From Trichuris trichiura (taxonomy: Eukaryota > Nematoda > Enoplea > Trichinellida > Trichuridae), in the NCBI GenBank assembly GCA_037903355.1, contig JBAJFE010000042.1:3608001-3672000 (forward strand): 64,000 bases of DNA. The letters are read 5' to 3'. Positions 11,814 to 22,600 of this stretch are shown piece after piece; the first letter of the stretch is position 1; each line of letters opens with the position of its first letter. Position numbers and translations under genes: made by a program. The notes under the pieces are model-generated. The model saw only the letters and a program-made list of their open reading frames with translations, was not told the origin of the DNA and did no database searches.

Positions 11814-12985
11814 CAGTCGACCCTCGTTATCCGCGGGTTTTATACAACGCGGTTCGTCCGGCGTGAAATACTGACGTCATCTTTTACACGGCAGTACACG
11901 AGATAAAGCCTAGAACAGGCAGTGGTTACTGGAAGCGTTTGTGGGGAGACGCATTCAGTGAATGCGAGGACTTAGGTGCCATCGATGAGGAGGTCATGGA
12001 CGCAGTGAATATTGCCAAGGAGCTGAGGGTTGGGGTTTCTCTGGCATTATAAAAGACGATATCAGAAAACACATAGAAGATTGTGGAGAACCACTCACCA
12101 ACTAGGAACTCGAGGAACTGATGCAATCACCTACTGGCAGCGACAACGACTTTATGGAAGCTACAGAAGCTCAAACACCCACGGATTGGACGCTGCAAAA
12201 GCTTGCCAGTATTTTCCGGCAAGCGCAGGTCCTAAAGGATATGATTGCTGACTACGATCCATCCATGGAACGTGGCATTATGGTTATGCGAGGAATAACG
12301 GCGTCGTTGTAGCCGCTACAAGATTTATCCGATGAAGTGAAGAAAAAAGAGAGAGTTCCCTATAACAATGTTTTTAAATAAAGCTCCGGCAGCTGCGGAA
12401 ACTAACATTTTAAGGCGAGAAATTTTGCTACCAACAAGTTTAGGAAACCTTAGGACTGACCGTTCTCCAGGGGATTTGCGCACACCTACAGAAAGTCGGT
12501 AAATTGATACATGATGCCCCAAACGTTTCTGCCATAGACGTTTTGCGTTGTGTGGATGTGTTCTGTGTGATGTTCACTCTTTCTGCTTAAGTGCGCCTAT
12601 GTATTTTATATTTCCCTTGCTCTGTAGCCATTCCGCGCACCAGTAGATCGTTTAGTTCATTAAAGCAAGGTGATTCCTAGGCGTTCAAAGAAAGAGTGTC
12701 TTACTTTCATCCTTTCTTGTATCTAATGGCCTGGACTCTGATAGCTGGCCCTATTGGACAAGCGCTGTCTCATTGATGTCCTTATCTCTCGTAGCTAGAT
12801 TCTGTAGTACCAAACTTTGAAGGATCGCTATGCATTACAACCGTTCCGGAAGGAATTCAATCGGGCAGGACGAAATTCAGGGCTAGAATATAAGCTGTTC
12901 AGGCTTTTTCATAAGGTATCCTATTCAACGCGGTGTAACGCTCAAAATTCGGAACGAATTAACCGCGGATAACGAGGGCCGACTG
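11814..12985 (+). mobile_element. Tigger (Tc1/mariner) deletion derivative, 1172 bp
   Basis: The ends CAGTCGACCCTCGTTATCCG and the inverted CGGATAACGAGGGCCGACTG are flanked by TA. The interior retains only the last part of a Tigger transposase, readable in pieces at 11950-12480: a helix with ...NIAKEL..., TNEELEEL-like text, then DWTLQKLASIFRQAQVLKDM and a KAPAAAE tail. The HTH and DDE core are missing. Two further copies with the same internal structure are at 32619-33807 and 57986-59141. Confidence 0.9.
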
Positions 12986-12989
12986 TAGT

Positions 12990-13690
12990 TGTTTTTATTA
13001 AGCCCAAATACCTACGCGCGGAGCTTACCGGACCAGAACACCCGTGTCTTCAGCGTTCATATTATGTAAAGCTGCAACTCTGCTTCTATCTTTTTAAAAA
13101 TCATATCTTCGGAAGCAGTAGTTCTATTCATTAATAACAGCATCCTGAAATTATTGCCCAAAAGCATTAATCGCATACGAGCGTGTAATCAAGAAAGATG
13201 AGAAGACGATATGCTTAATCTAACCTAGCAGATGAACATATGAACTCTGCGTTTTCCTTCGCGAGCGTTTACGAGAAAGAAGCTGTTACTCCCACTTGTA
13301 AGGGCCGGTTACTCAGACTGGAACTGCACTGACGAGCAGCCGTTGAAACGGAAAGATCAAGGCTTCATATTCGACGGTTATCACGGAAAGTATGAATCCA
13401 ATCAATTTCGTAACGTGGTTAGTGGTTAAGATGACGGCTGGCTGTTGATTATTAATGCATAAAGTGTTAACAAAACTGTTGGAGTTATTGCGCCAGACAC
13501 CCGTCTGACAGATAAGTGTAACACTTCTCCGTGTACAACCTTTTACTCCATCGCAACACACGTTTATCAACTGATCGCAACCAGTTGTCTGCGCGTCTCT
13601 CTCTCCGTCTACCGTGTCCCCCTCTGTAATCTTTAGGTCCCAACATGTGCACTTCTATTACGCCTACATAACTCTCTGCTCTTCGCAACT
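12990..13690. other. stretch without a recognised gene
   Basis: No supported exon. It lies between two unrelated Tigger elements; the left inverted repeat expected for the element at 13.70-15.02 kb is absent. Confidence 0.4.
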
Positions 13691-13699
13691 GCTACAAAT

Positions 13700-15016
13700 C
13701 TTATGCAGCGAATCTAGCGGAGTTCCCGTCGAGGTCTTGGAAGACTTCATCTTGAAATTTCGTCATTTCCCCAGTGGCTTTAAGGAAGAAGACATATTCA
13801 ATGCTGATGAATGCGGCTTGTTCTTCAAAGCTATGCCTGATAGAAGTCTTGTACTAAAAGGCGATAAATGCAAAAGCGGGAAGCTCTCCAAAGAACGCTT
13901 CACTGTACTTCTTTGCGCTAGCGCAACTGGGGAGAAGTTGAAGCCATTGGTCATTGGTAAGTCAACGAAACCCCGAGCTTTTAAGAACTTGAAGCCTGAT
14001 GACCTCCCTGCCACTTGGAGATCAAATAAATCCGCCTGGATGACAGCCGCCATATTCGAACAGTGGGTAAGAAGTGTCGACGGACAGATGAAGCGAATGA
14101 AACGTTCCATCTTATTGGTAGTAGACAACTGCCCGAGCCATCCCCACGTGAAAGACCTCACAAATGTCACGTTAAAATTCCTGCCCCCAAACACTACCTC
14201 AAAGAGCCAGCCTTTAGATCAAGGAGTAATTAAGACGTTTAAGGCGAAATACCGGACCCAGCTTCTGCGGTGGATCGTTGGCATAGCAGAACACACCAGC
14301 TCATTTGCGGGAGCGACTACGATTGCTGCGTCCATTAATGCTTTGGACGCTGTGGTTCAACCGGAGGCAATACGGAAATGCTTCAGGAGAGCTGGATTCG
14401 TCAGAGACGAAGAGGATCATGTCGAGCTCCGGCCTGATAGTCCCACTCCCGAAGTAGAGATTGAAGGAGTAAACTTCGAAGATTTCGTTTCAATGGATGA
14501 TGAATTGGCCACTTCTACCGAACCCGACCCACAAGCAATCTTTCAGTCTATACTAGCCGAAGCGGGACTGAGCCCAGAAGACGACGTAGAGGAGGAAAGT
14601 GAAAATGAGACGGAATGGTACAGAAGCTGAAGGAAGAGGACGTCGGGCGCGTGTTAGCGCAGCTGAAGTGTTTTGCTGCTGAAAAATGTCCAAAGATGCT
14701 GAGCGCGGTAGCTATCGGGGAGACCGCCCTTGGTGCTTATGTTTGCAGTAAGAAGAAGCACCAGACTAGAATTGATACCTTTTTCAGCAAGCAGTGTAGC
14801 CCCTAAAAAGCTTATGCATGATTTTACAGTGTTATTTTTATGCATCTCACCGTTTAATAGACCTCCAATTGATGCTCTGCAATAGAATAAAACGCATACA
14901 GATGCTAATCTGTTCAGCCGAGCCAGTTATACCCACAGTTCCAATATATTGACCACCTCCTATGTTGACCAGTTTTCTCCGGTCCCTTGGGTGGTCAACT
15001 TACGGAGGTTCTACTG
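13700..15016 (+). mobile_element. 5'-truncated Tigger element (second family)
   Basis: The right end reads ACTTACGGAGGTTCTACTG followed by TA. Homology to the full-ended copy at 24900-26314 begins near 13705. The left TIR, 5' UTR and the N-terminal DNA-binding part of the transposase are absent. Loss of one end would block cut-and-paste mobility even if protein were supplied. Confidence 0.85.
13704..14806 (+). pseudogene. Tigger-like DDE transposase, truncated and frameshifted
   Basis: The frame to 14630 carries a CENP-B/pogo-type DDE domain. The first Asp is in DIFNADECGLFF, the second in VVDNCPSH, and the third in QPLDQGVI. Between them are SKERFTVLLCASATGEKLKP and KPRAFKN, all typical of TIGD proteins. 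An acidic tail (SPEDDVEEESENETEW) follows. The frame then ends at 14630, but the family C-terminal segment continues one frame over at 14615-14806 (LKEEDVGRVLAQLKCFAAEK ... HQTRIDTFF). A one-base frameshift therefore separates the two. The N-terminal CENP-B-type helix-turn-helix is missing. I read it as an inactive copy, not a domesticated gene, because the frame is broken and no host exon is attached. Confidence 0.9.
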
Positions 15017-15019
15017 TAC

Positions 15020-16670
15020 TTGCTTTTTCATAGGCGACGGCAGCTGCAGTAGGATTGTGGGACCTTGACCGACAAGACCATACTTTCAAATAGCAAGGAT
15101 TATGTAGCTGAGAATTTTTTAAACTTTTTTATTCTAGGCATAAATATGCTACACTTTAAAAATTTTTCCTTTAATCTTAGGTTACTCTATGTACCCCTGT
15201 GAGACATAGTAAAGCTGCATTAGCTCTGGAGTTAAAAATCTCTTCAATGAGGCGTATAGCCTACTGGTTGTTGTTACTGGTCTTGTGAACAGCCCACTGA
15301 GCATTAATACCCCTGGGTATGCACAGAAGTAGATGATACATGACGTTCATTTAGGTACTGTAGAAGCCTTGTTCTCACCTGTTTTGGAGCCAGCAGTACC
15401 AGTGAGCTGTGAACTGTTTACGTTCAATATTTACTTTTACCTTTCTCTCGGTTTATCTGTCTCACTTGCTTGGTTTCTGTGTCTCTTCTGCACTGTTCAA
15501 TTATTCTCTTCATAGTTCTGCGCGTGATGCAGTTCGTCTGCTGAGAAATCCCGTAGAAGCGATGGAAAAGGTAATTTCTTCCTTTATTTTCGGTTTCGGA
15601 TGGAAATAACTGGTTCTATGACAGTTAGTTTGGTTCTTAAGCTTCATGGGTGCCATTGAATTGTATCCTTTTGGTTGTTTAAGCTTGTTTGTTTATCACT
15701 ATTCTGATCTTCATGTGTGTTCTCCCTTTCTTACTCTTTTGAATGTAATTTTGTTGCATCTCGCTTAGGTTCTTTTACCATTTTATGTGACTGGAAAATC
15801 GACTTCACATTTGTAATAGTCGTTAATTTTTCATGAACAGAGGACATAAAACAGGTAAACATTCGCAAGTTTAAGATTTCAGAGTGTTATCGTTTCGTTT
15901 GACGTTTTCAGTTTCGGTTTATGCTCCATTTTGCAGATAGTTTTTTTTAGGCGACGTTCAAAGTTAGGCTATTAGCACCGCGTCACTAATCTACATATGG
16001 TCTCCGTGAATGTCGTAAAAGCAGTCCATTATGTTTATATTAAATTTCTTACTCTTATGCGTGCGAACCAAAAGCAATGAGGAAAACTGCTCAAGAGAAT
16101 TGAATCTTTTGTATCTAACTTGGGCTGCATTTAACGTGCGTTGTTTTAACAGCCTGTTTCAATATCATTGAGAAAAAACTGCTGCGCTCTCTTTTGTATT
16201 TTAAGTGGAACAAGACTTCAGGTACTAGTTCTAGGTAATCAACCACCTTCATTTAATGCGCTCATTCAGGTTTAGGTCGCTGCTGGGAATGCGTCTGTGT
16301 TTTATGTTCCTTCTTTCGTAAGGAGGCAGGTTTGTTATCCCTAAGTGTATACAGTCCGTTTCATTCACGTGCAGAGGATGTAAAGTGTGCAACTTCGTTT
16401 GGCCTATTTTGGCTAGAAAAACAGTGTTGGAATGATAAAGGATGTTCACTTTCTGGACGCGTTACTTTTTAAGACCACTAGTTTTATTTTTCTGATGTGC
16501 TACCTTGGGGCTACCGTTGTTTTCATAAGTTTGTAAATCGCTGTTCGAAAAAACTACTTCACTGACGCAGGGTAATAGGCCTTGCGCTTGCAGAAATGTA
16601 ATTTCCCAAACAGTTGATACTTGAACGTCGTTGTTGTAAATGTAACTTCTTGGTACGGGACCGTATAGTT
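15020..16670. other. stretch without a recognised gene
   Basis: No supported exon. It could hold the promoter and first exon of the BRI3/LITAF-like gene: an ATGGAAAAG followed by GTAATT near 15560 looks like a start codon next to a donor, but its phase does not fit the next known exon. Confidence 0.3.
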
Positions 16671-16674
16671 TCAT

Positions 16675-16847
16675 CTCGAGTTTCTTTTACGGAAAGTTTG
16701 TCCCGTTGATAATATTTTTATTTTTATTATTCCGGAGCTTTCGGGTCAAACGAGACCCGTCTTCAGCGGTGTTAATATAAAGCAATGAAGTAACGAAAAT
16801 TCACGGTAGAACACCGTAAACTAACTTTCCGTAAAAGAAACTCGACT
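16675..16847 (-). mobile_element. PLE end fragment inside an inverted repeat
   Basis: A 24-bp arm at about 16675-16698 (CGAGTTTCTTTTACGGAAAG) is repeated inverted at 16823-16847. Between them lies the recurrent PLE end in minus orientation: CTCCGGAGCTTTCGGGTC-like text then CCCGTCTTCAGCGG. The reverse complement gives CTGAAGA, a GGGTC/GACCC stem and GAAAG. Confidence 0.6.
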
Positions 16848-17358
16848 TGAACGTCGTTGTAACTTTCCCTCGATTTCCTGCGTGGATCGTGGTTTTGCGT
16901 GTTTTTCAGATGACTTGTTCAAAAAATGTTTTCGAAGACTATCTGCCCCTTTCATTGAAGTAGTGTAGGCCCTTTCGATATCTGAGGGAAACTTCAGGAT
17001 CGTTCGAAAGTTCAGACAAATGCAGTTCGTGGTGATTTTTGTGTTTGAAAGCCATCCGCAAACTGTAATGTTAAAGCAAACATTTAGTGACAGATTTTCT
17101 GTAAAAGGTTTGACGTTTTTGTTGTATTCGTATGGTTTAAATGCAATCCGGGTGACTTAAACATCGGCTTCTATTCAACGAAGGAAGCTTAAAATACTTG
17201 CACTTTAAGATAAATGGGTTAAATAAAGAAAACCTTGCTTATTCGAAATGCCTCCTGGAGGTTTGAATCCGGATTATAAAGATTCTGTGGTATAGACCAG
17301 TGTGAAGGATGTGTGTGATTAGCCAGGTCAGGTGCAACATTGGTGTCTCGCCCTACAC

Positions 17359-17635
17359 CAGTGTTTCCTCAGGGGAGCGATGGGCTATCGAGAGGGCACA
17401 TACTCCACGTGGGTCATCATGTTGAAGGTATAGTTATGCGTACTGCGTAAGATAAAGTTGCATTTCCACTAGCGTGCATTCACAGTGCATTCGCCTAGTG
17501 CCCGCTGCATCACATTGACAAGTAAGCGCTCGGGAAACTGACCACTTAGAATAGGGGACGATAACGGCGTCTAGGGGGGTAATGACAGCATCTAGGGGGC
17601 GATGGCGTGCGCGTGCAAAAGGTTGGAAAACACTA
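17359..17635. mobile_element. short hAT-type MITE (277 bp)
   Basis: The left end is CAGTGTTTCC and the right end GGAAAACACTA. It is flanked by the 8-bp duplication CCCTACAC at 17351-17358 and 17636-17643. The interior is G-rich near the right end (CTAGGGGGGTAA, CTAGGGGGCGATGG) and non-coding. Confidence 0.85.
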
Positions 17636-17909
17636 CCCTACACCATTGTCACAATCATTGCCTTTGAGGTAAAACGCCTCCTAGGGTGATAGGTTATCTT
17701 TGGCTGCAAATCGAGCGAGCAATGAGAGGTGTGTTCAACGACCACGGAAGCTTTTGTCGCTTTGTCTATGAGCTTTGGCGGTTAGATTGTAAATGGACGT
17801 CCGCGACAAGTTGTAAGTTCTTCATTGGAGCCAGTGCTTAACGTTGTTGTAACAAGTTCAATTCCTTGAAAATGTGGTTTCTTGGTACGGGAGCGTATGT
17901 TTTCATAGT

Positions 17910-18066
17910 GCAAAAGTTTTATTACGGAATAATTCCCGTTTAATGTGTTAAATAACTCCGGAGCTTTCGGGTCGACCGAGACCTCGGACCTAGGTCTCGG
18001 TCGACCCGAAAGCTCCGGAGTTATTTAACACATTAAACGGGAATAATTCCGTAATAAAACTTTTGC
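17910..18066. repeat. perfect 73-bp-arm hairpin made of PLE ends
   Basis: The left arm 17910-17982 starts GCAAAAGTTTTATTACGG. The right arm 17994-18066 is its exact reverse complement, ending CCGTAATAAAACTTTTGC. Each arm contains CTCCGGAGCTTTCGGGTC. The loop is about 11 nt or less, because the inner palindrome ACCTCGGACCTAGGT extends the pairing. The same arm occurs as single copies at 26.84-26.97 and 36.66-36.76 kb. Confidence 0.9.
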
Positions 18067-18152
18067 AAGTTCAATTCCTCATGAATTGGTCGAACCTGTG
18101 AAATATTTCGAAAGACAGGATGTCTTTTAACAGGCTTGAATTGTTTCATATT

Positions 18153-18434
18153 AGATCTTCAGATTCACGGGTTTGGCCTGTTGGATGTATCTGTAAGTAA
18201 ACTTCAAAATGCCCTACCAACGGATGGATGAGCAAATTGTAAGAGAAAATACACAACGTAAACTGCTGCTGATCTGGACACTGCTGACGACGGAACAGGA
18301 GCAGTTCCGAAACGTACGGTATACACATTGTTCTGTATTTTCTCTTACAATTTGCTCATCCATTCGTTGGTAGGGCATTTTGAAGTTTACTTACAGATAC
18401 ATCCAACAGGCCAAACCCGTGAATCTGAAGATCT
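18153..18434. repeat. large imperfect inverted repeat around a hammerhead-like motif (PLE ends)
   Basis: The left arm (about 18153-18262) starts AGATCTTCAGATTCACGGG and contains CCCTACCAACGGATGGATG. The right arm (about 18326-18434) is its reverse complement. The loop holds CTGACGA at 18284-18290, a CGGAAC/GTTCCG stem and GAAA at 18309-18312. A diverged copy is at 57.58-57.83 kb. Confidence 0.8.
18284..18312 (+). ncRNA. hammerhead-ribozyme-like core in a hairpin loop
   Basis: CTGACGA (18284-18290), CGGAAC paired with GTTCCG, then AAA with G12-equivalent at 18309. It lies in the loop of the inverted repeat 18153-18434. Confidence 0.35.
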
Positions 18435-19636
18435 ACTATGAAACCTGTGAAATAAAGTAATGTCCTTTTCTGCCATGTAGGCGGCGTTGCAACTAACTTT
18501 TATTTCGTAAACGACTCCTTGTCTCCGGGCGAATCCCAATTTTATCACTTCTCTTGATTTAACGAAGACTGCTTGTCATTTTAACCGAATGGTGGAATTT
18601 AGGGAATATCCATACCAAATTATCTCGCTTAGTCTACTATAATAGGAGAAGCCAAAACTGGGTAGTCTTGTTGATTATTCAATGGATAGGTGGCAGTTTG
18701 CGTTTTCTAATATAACATATTTAGCATTTTGTTTGGGACACCCGTTAGTAACAGCTAGCGCATTTAAAGTAAATTTTAGCTATGAACTTAGGTATGCTGG
18801 ATTACATATTGCCTGCGATCGACTGTTCTCCTTACTACAATAGCTATTTTAGCGAAGGTAGAGTGATATGATGAAAATGTAGATGTCTGTCGGAGGAGAT
18901 AACATACCCAAACTATTGCTTTAAGTTTACTCATTTGTTTGGTGACCTAAGCATCTAGAAAAATGAGTGTAATTTCTTTTCAGTACTTATTGCCACTTGT
19001 TTATGAAAAAGACGGTTTTGATGCTGCAGAAAGGTTTTCTTTTGCTACAAAATAGGAAAACTGAGCCGTGCGTATTGCTGAAACAACGCTTTGTTGTACT
19101 TACCTAATTTATCTGTGCTCATAGTTCTTTAAAGACTTCTGAGCACAGGATAGTGTCTCGTTGTTAACGATCGTAGTTTTTAACCTTTTCCTGCAGGCGT
19201 AAACCTGCAAGTAAAGCGAACAGCTACTCCAATAATGAATGACTGAGTAAGATCTGGATGTTCTTCCATCTGTTGATAGTGCCTTCGTTGAGTTTAATTA
19301 CAGATATAGGATTTTGGCGAACGGGAGAAGCAAAAAATGATAATGGTAAGGCACAGGTCTAATAAGGCCTACGTGTTATTATCGCTGACGATGGAAACAG
19401 GCGGTTTCTGAAAGCTTCAATTGGTTACGTTTGCTTGTTACGTTCAGCGGGGAATAAACCGTTTTTCAACCATCTTCGTTAATAGATCACATAATATAGA
19501 CGTTGTGGGTAAATTCAGCGACGCAAGTTAGAATAATTGCTACTAGCTAATGCTCTCAGTTGGCTGCTAAACCGTATTACTCTTGGGGCTTAGTGTTTCT
19601 GTTTCGCAGCTTCTAGTTTTCTTCTGCGTTTTGTAG
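18435..19636. other. stretch without a recognised gene
   Basis: No exon is supported. It lies upstream of the first identified BRI3/LITAF-like exon and probably belongs to an intron or 5' region of that gene. Confidence 0.35.
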
Positions 19637-22600
19637 CACCGAGTTGTGCCTCCCAGAAGAACGTCCTAAAATAAAATTACTTCAGAGCTCATATCCACCA
19701 CCAGTTCACGACCAGCCTCCCCCTGCGGGATTTATGCCTCCGCCGTCTTATCAACAGGCCGTCGGTGATGGGCACATATATTATCCACCAGGTGCTGCTC
19801 CTGCAGGTGAGTTATTTATTACTCAGTCAACTTGTTCATGTATAGCGCGATCTTCCTTCGCTAGATTCTCTATGTTACTGAGAGTAAGCCGTTAGTGGCC
19901 CGTTTTCCTTTCATGAGAGCTTACGACGTATCCCGTTCTGTTGTTCAGCGGTTTAAAAGTCGCCTGCATGTGATGACTCTCCAATGTACCTGTTTGAAAC
20001 TGAAGCTTTCATAGAATTTCCCTGCCAGTAAATAACAAAATAAAAAGCCTTGAGAAAGGTTCTTGATCGATTCAAGCGCGGCAGTTTCGAAATGTTCAAA
20101 AACTTCAGATGTTTGTTTGTAGTGTGAATGAATTAGCTTAATCCTAAGAGCTCCACAATTTCTTTGACAATAAAGTACAGGAGGCCCTCGTTATCCGCCG
20201 ATTCTATACAACGCGGTTCGTCCGGCGTGAATTAGTGACGTCATCTTTTCACAAAAACATGCGCACCGATGGCTGGCGTTACAGTTGCAGTAATCCCGTT
20301 GCCTGCCTGAGCAGCAGCGTGATCGTCTGCCCGGGCGCGAAAGACTTTTTCTTCCTACAACGCTCTCTAACCGTGCACAATGCTAATGAGGCCTCGTCAT
20401 TTTTCTGATTGTTCGTTATTGCTTCGTACGCGTTGTCGAGCCTATTCGCCGTGTGCAAACATCAGTTTCCCTGCTGCTTGGTAGGTCTGAACTTTCGCGT
20501 CGTTTAACTGGTGTTGCATAGGAGGATGGCTGACAGAAGGCAAGTAAGTTAACAGAGCGGTTGCTCTAGGGCAGTGTTTCTCAAGCGAAAGGCCGCTTGG
20601 GCCCCCATTCTGATTGGCAAACTTCGAGCGCACTGATTAGCCAACTTCGACGCACTGATTGCCTGAAATAGTTGCAACGCTAGAAGGTCAACTACAGTTG
20701 TACAGATTTATTTCTGCAAGCTGTTCTTTGAGGAGTCAACGAGAGGTGCTTGGCTCGCACAGATGCAGTCGAACTAGCCAGTGGATGTTGGCTCGATCGA
20801 GGTAACTCGCAGACGCAGATCGCCGCGTCTGACTATCTGCAGCTGACTGCGTTTCTTCTTCACTAGGTCCATAACGATACTAAATGCGCGCTCCACTAGA
20901 CTCGATGCGATGAGGAAAGACAAATCAGTAACTTTTTTTTATCACAACCCATGCGCCAGGGTACAACACTGAGACTTCTTTGTGCAGCCAGAGCTGCTGA
21001 TAACCCGGTGATAACCTGGCCTTCAGTTGCACGTTCGACTGCAACTCCAACAGCTCCTCTTGCAGTGACATCTCTTGCAAAGCTGGAGCAAACGTAGGAG
21101 AAAAGCAACCGTACAGAGAAAGTGTTTCGAGAAAATGTGTAAGCAGCACACGCGATTCCCCGTCGCTAACGCGTATGCTTGCGTTGTAGATGCTTGGACG
21201 ATAGACGCAAAGAAAGAAAGGGAATAAAAAGAGAGTCGACTTTTCACAGAGCTGGGGCAAGAGATGGTAATCGTTGACAAAATTGGTAAAGAGGAGTCAT
21301 TGCTACGCCAACACGCGCTAATTGCTGGTTGAATCGTAAATCAGGTGCAATTATATCGCAAAAACTACGGCGCATTTTGATAACACAGAGAGCTATTCTC
21401 TGATGTGAATTATGTGCTCTGCGCTCAATGCGTCTCAGCAGAAAGCTTCACTTATTCAACCCAACGCCGGAAGGTCACGGTGGCAAACATGCGATCCCTT
21501 CTGCCGCGTGTTCTGAATGGTCATTTTCACGAGCGGTGATTGGTTCGTGTGGTGGATTCTGGTGTAGCTGGCAACACGCATAGCATGAAACGTTATCTTA
21601 GCCAGTACGCACAATACCTGACCCTTGGACCTAACCTTCCGATGCACCTCAACACGACAGCCCAGGTGGGGCATGTGCCCTCCCAGCATGCCCCCTGGCG
21701 AGTTGGACCCCCTTGGACTTTAAAAGGGCCCCCTGGTGGGGCACCTGACCCACCATGAGAAACACTGCCTAGGGCTAAGAGACAATATAGCGTCCTTCCA
21801 TATTCTTCATAAGAAAGTAGAAGTCCTTGATCTTTTGAAAAGCGGATTGTCATTTGCCCAAGTGGGCTGCAGGATCGGTAAGAATGAATCCAGCATTCAT
21901 ACGATAAAACGGAAGGAAGCTGAGATTCGAGGAAACATTCTTCCTGACCCTTCATTGGCGAAAAGAGCTGCTGTAGTTCGCAACAAAGTCCTCGTGAAGG
22001 CCGAGAACGCTAAGCATTTGCATAGAGAACATGTCGCGCAAGAATGTCCCCGTCGACGGGAAAGTTATTCGGGAGAAAGCGTTGAGCTTATATGAGCACT
22101 TCTCTGGCGTGGTTGCAGAGAACGAGAGAAAAGGGTTTACTGCTAGCAAAGGACGGCTAGCAAAATACGTGAAGCGATTCAACCTCAAGAACTTAAAGAT
22201 CACTGGGGAAACGACATCGACTGATTTCGTAGCTGCCTCTACGTTCCCGAAGAAATTCGTGGGGACAGGACGAAATACGCAGCTAGAATATAAGTTATTT
22301 AGCCTCTTTCATAGGGTAGCCTATATAACGCGGAATTCGACTTAACGCAGTAAAATGCTCAAAATGTTGGACGCATTAACCGCGGATAACGAGGGCCGCC
22401 TGTATCAAGTGTTGTGTTATTTAATAATAGAGTTGTTTTTCGGACTTCTAAATTTTTGTGTTATGTGAGTCTCACTGAAGTTGGTTGTTCAAACCGTCCA
22501 TTGGGTAGATTCGGCTATGATAAATTTCAGTTGGCAAGTTCTGTTTTCGGTTAGCGAAGTTAGCCTTTCATTAGTCGAGTTTCCGTCCGAAGAAGCTATG

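Larger units (their letters stand above)
20178..22402 (+). mobile_element. Tigger element interrupted by a hAT element
   Basis: The ends CAGGAGGCCCTCGTTATCCG and the inverted CGGATAACGAGGGCCGCCTG are flanked by TA. It lies in the first identified intron of the BRI3-like gene. The transposase 5' half is partly preserved (21780-22330), while the DDE core and C-terminus are deleted. This is the complement of the 1.17-kb derivatives, which keep only the C-terminus. A hAT element occupies 20572-21766 right at the start of the transposase reading frame (ATGGCTGACAGAAGG near 20527). Confidence 0.88.

Noticed and set aside
13614..14630. A domesticated CENP-B/TIGD-type host gene
   Set aside because: It lacks the N-terminal DNA-binding domain, has a frameshift before its tail, and ends in a Tigger inverted repeat with TA; a truncated transposon is simpler.
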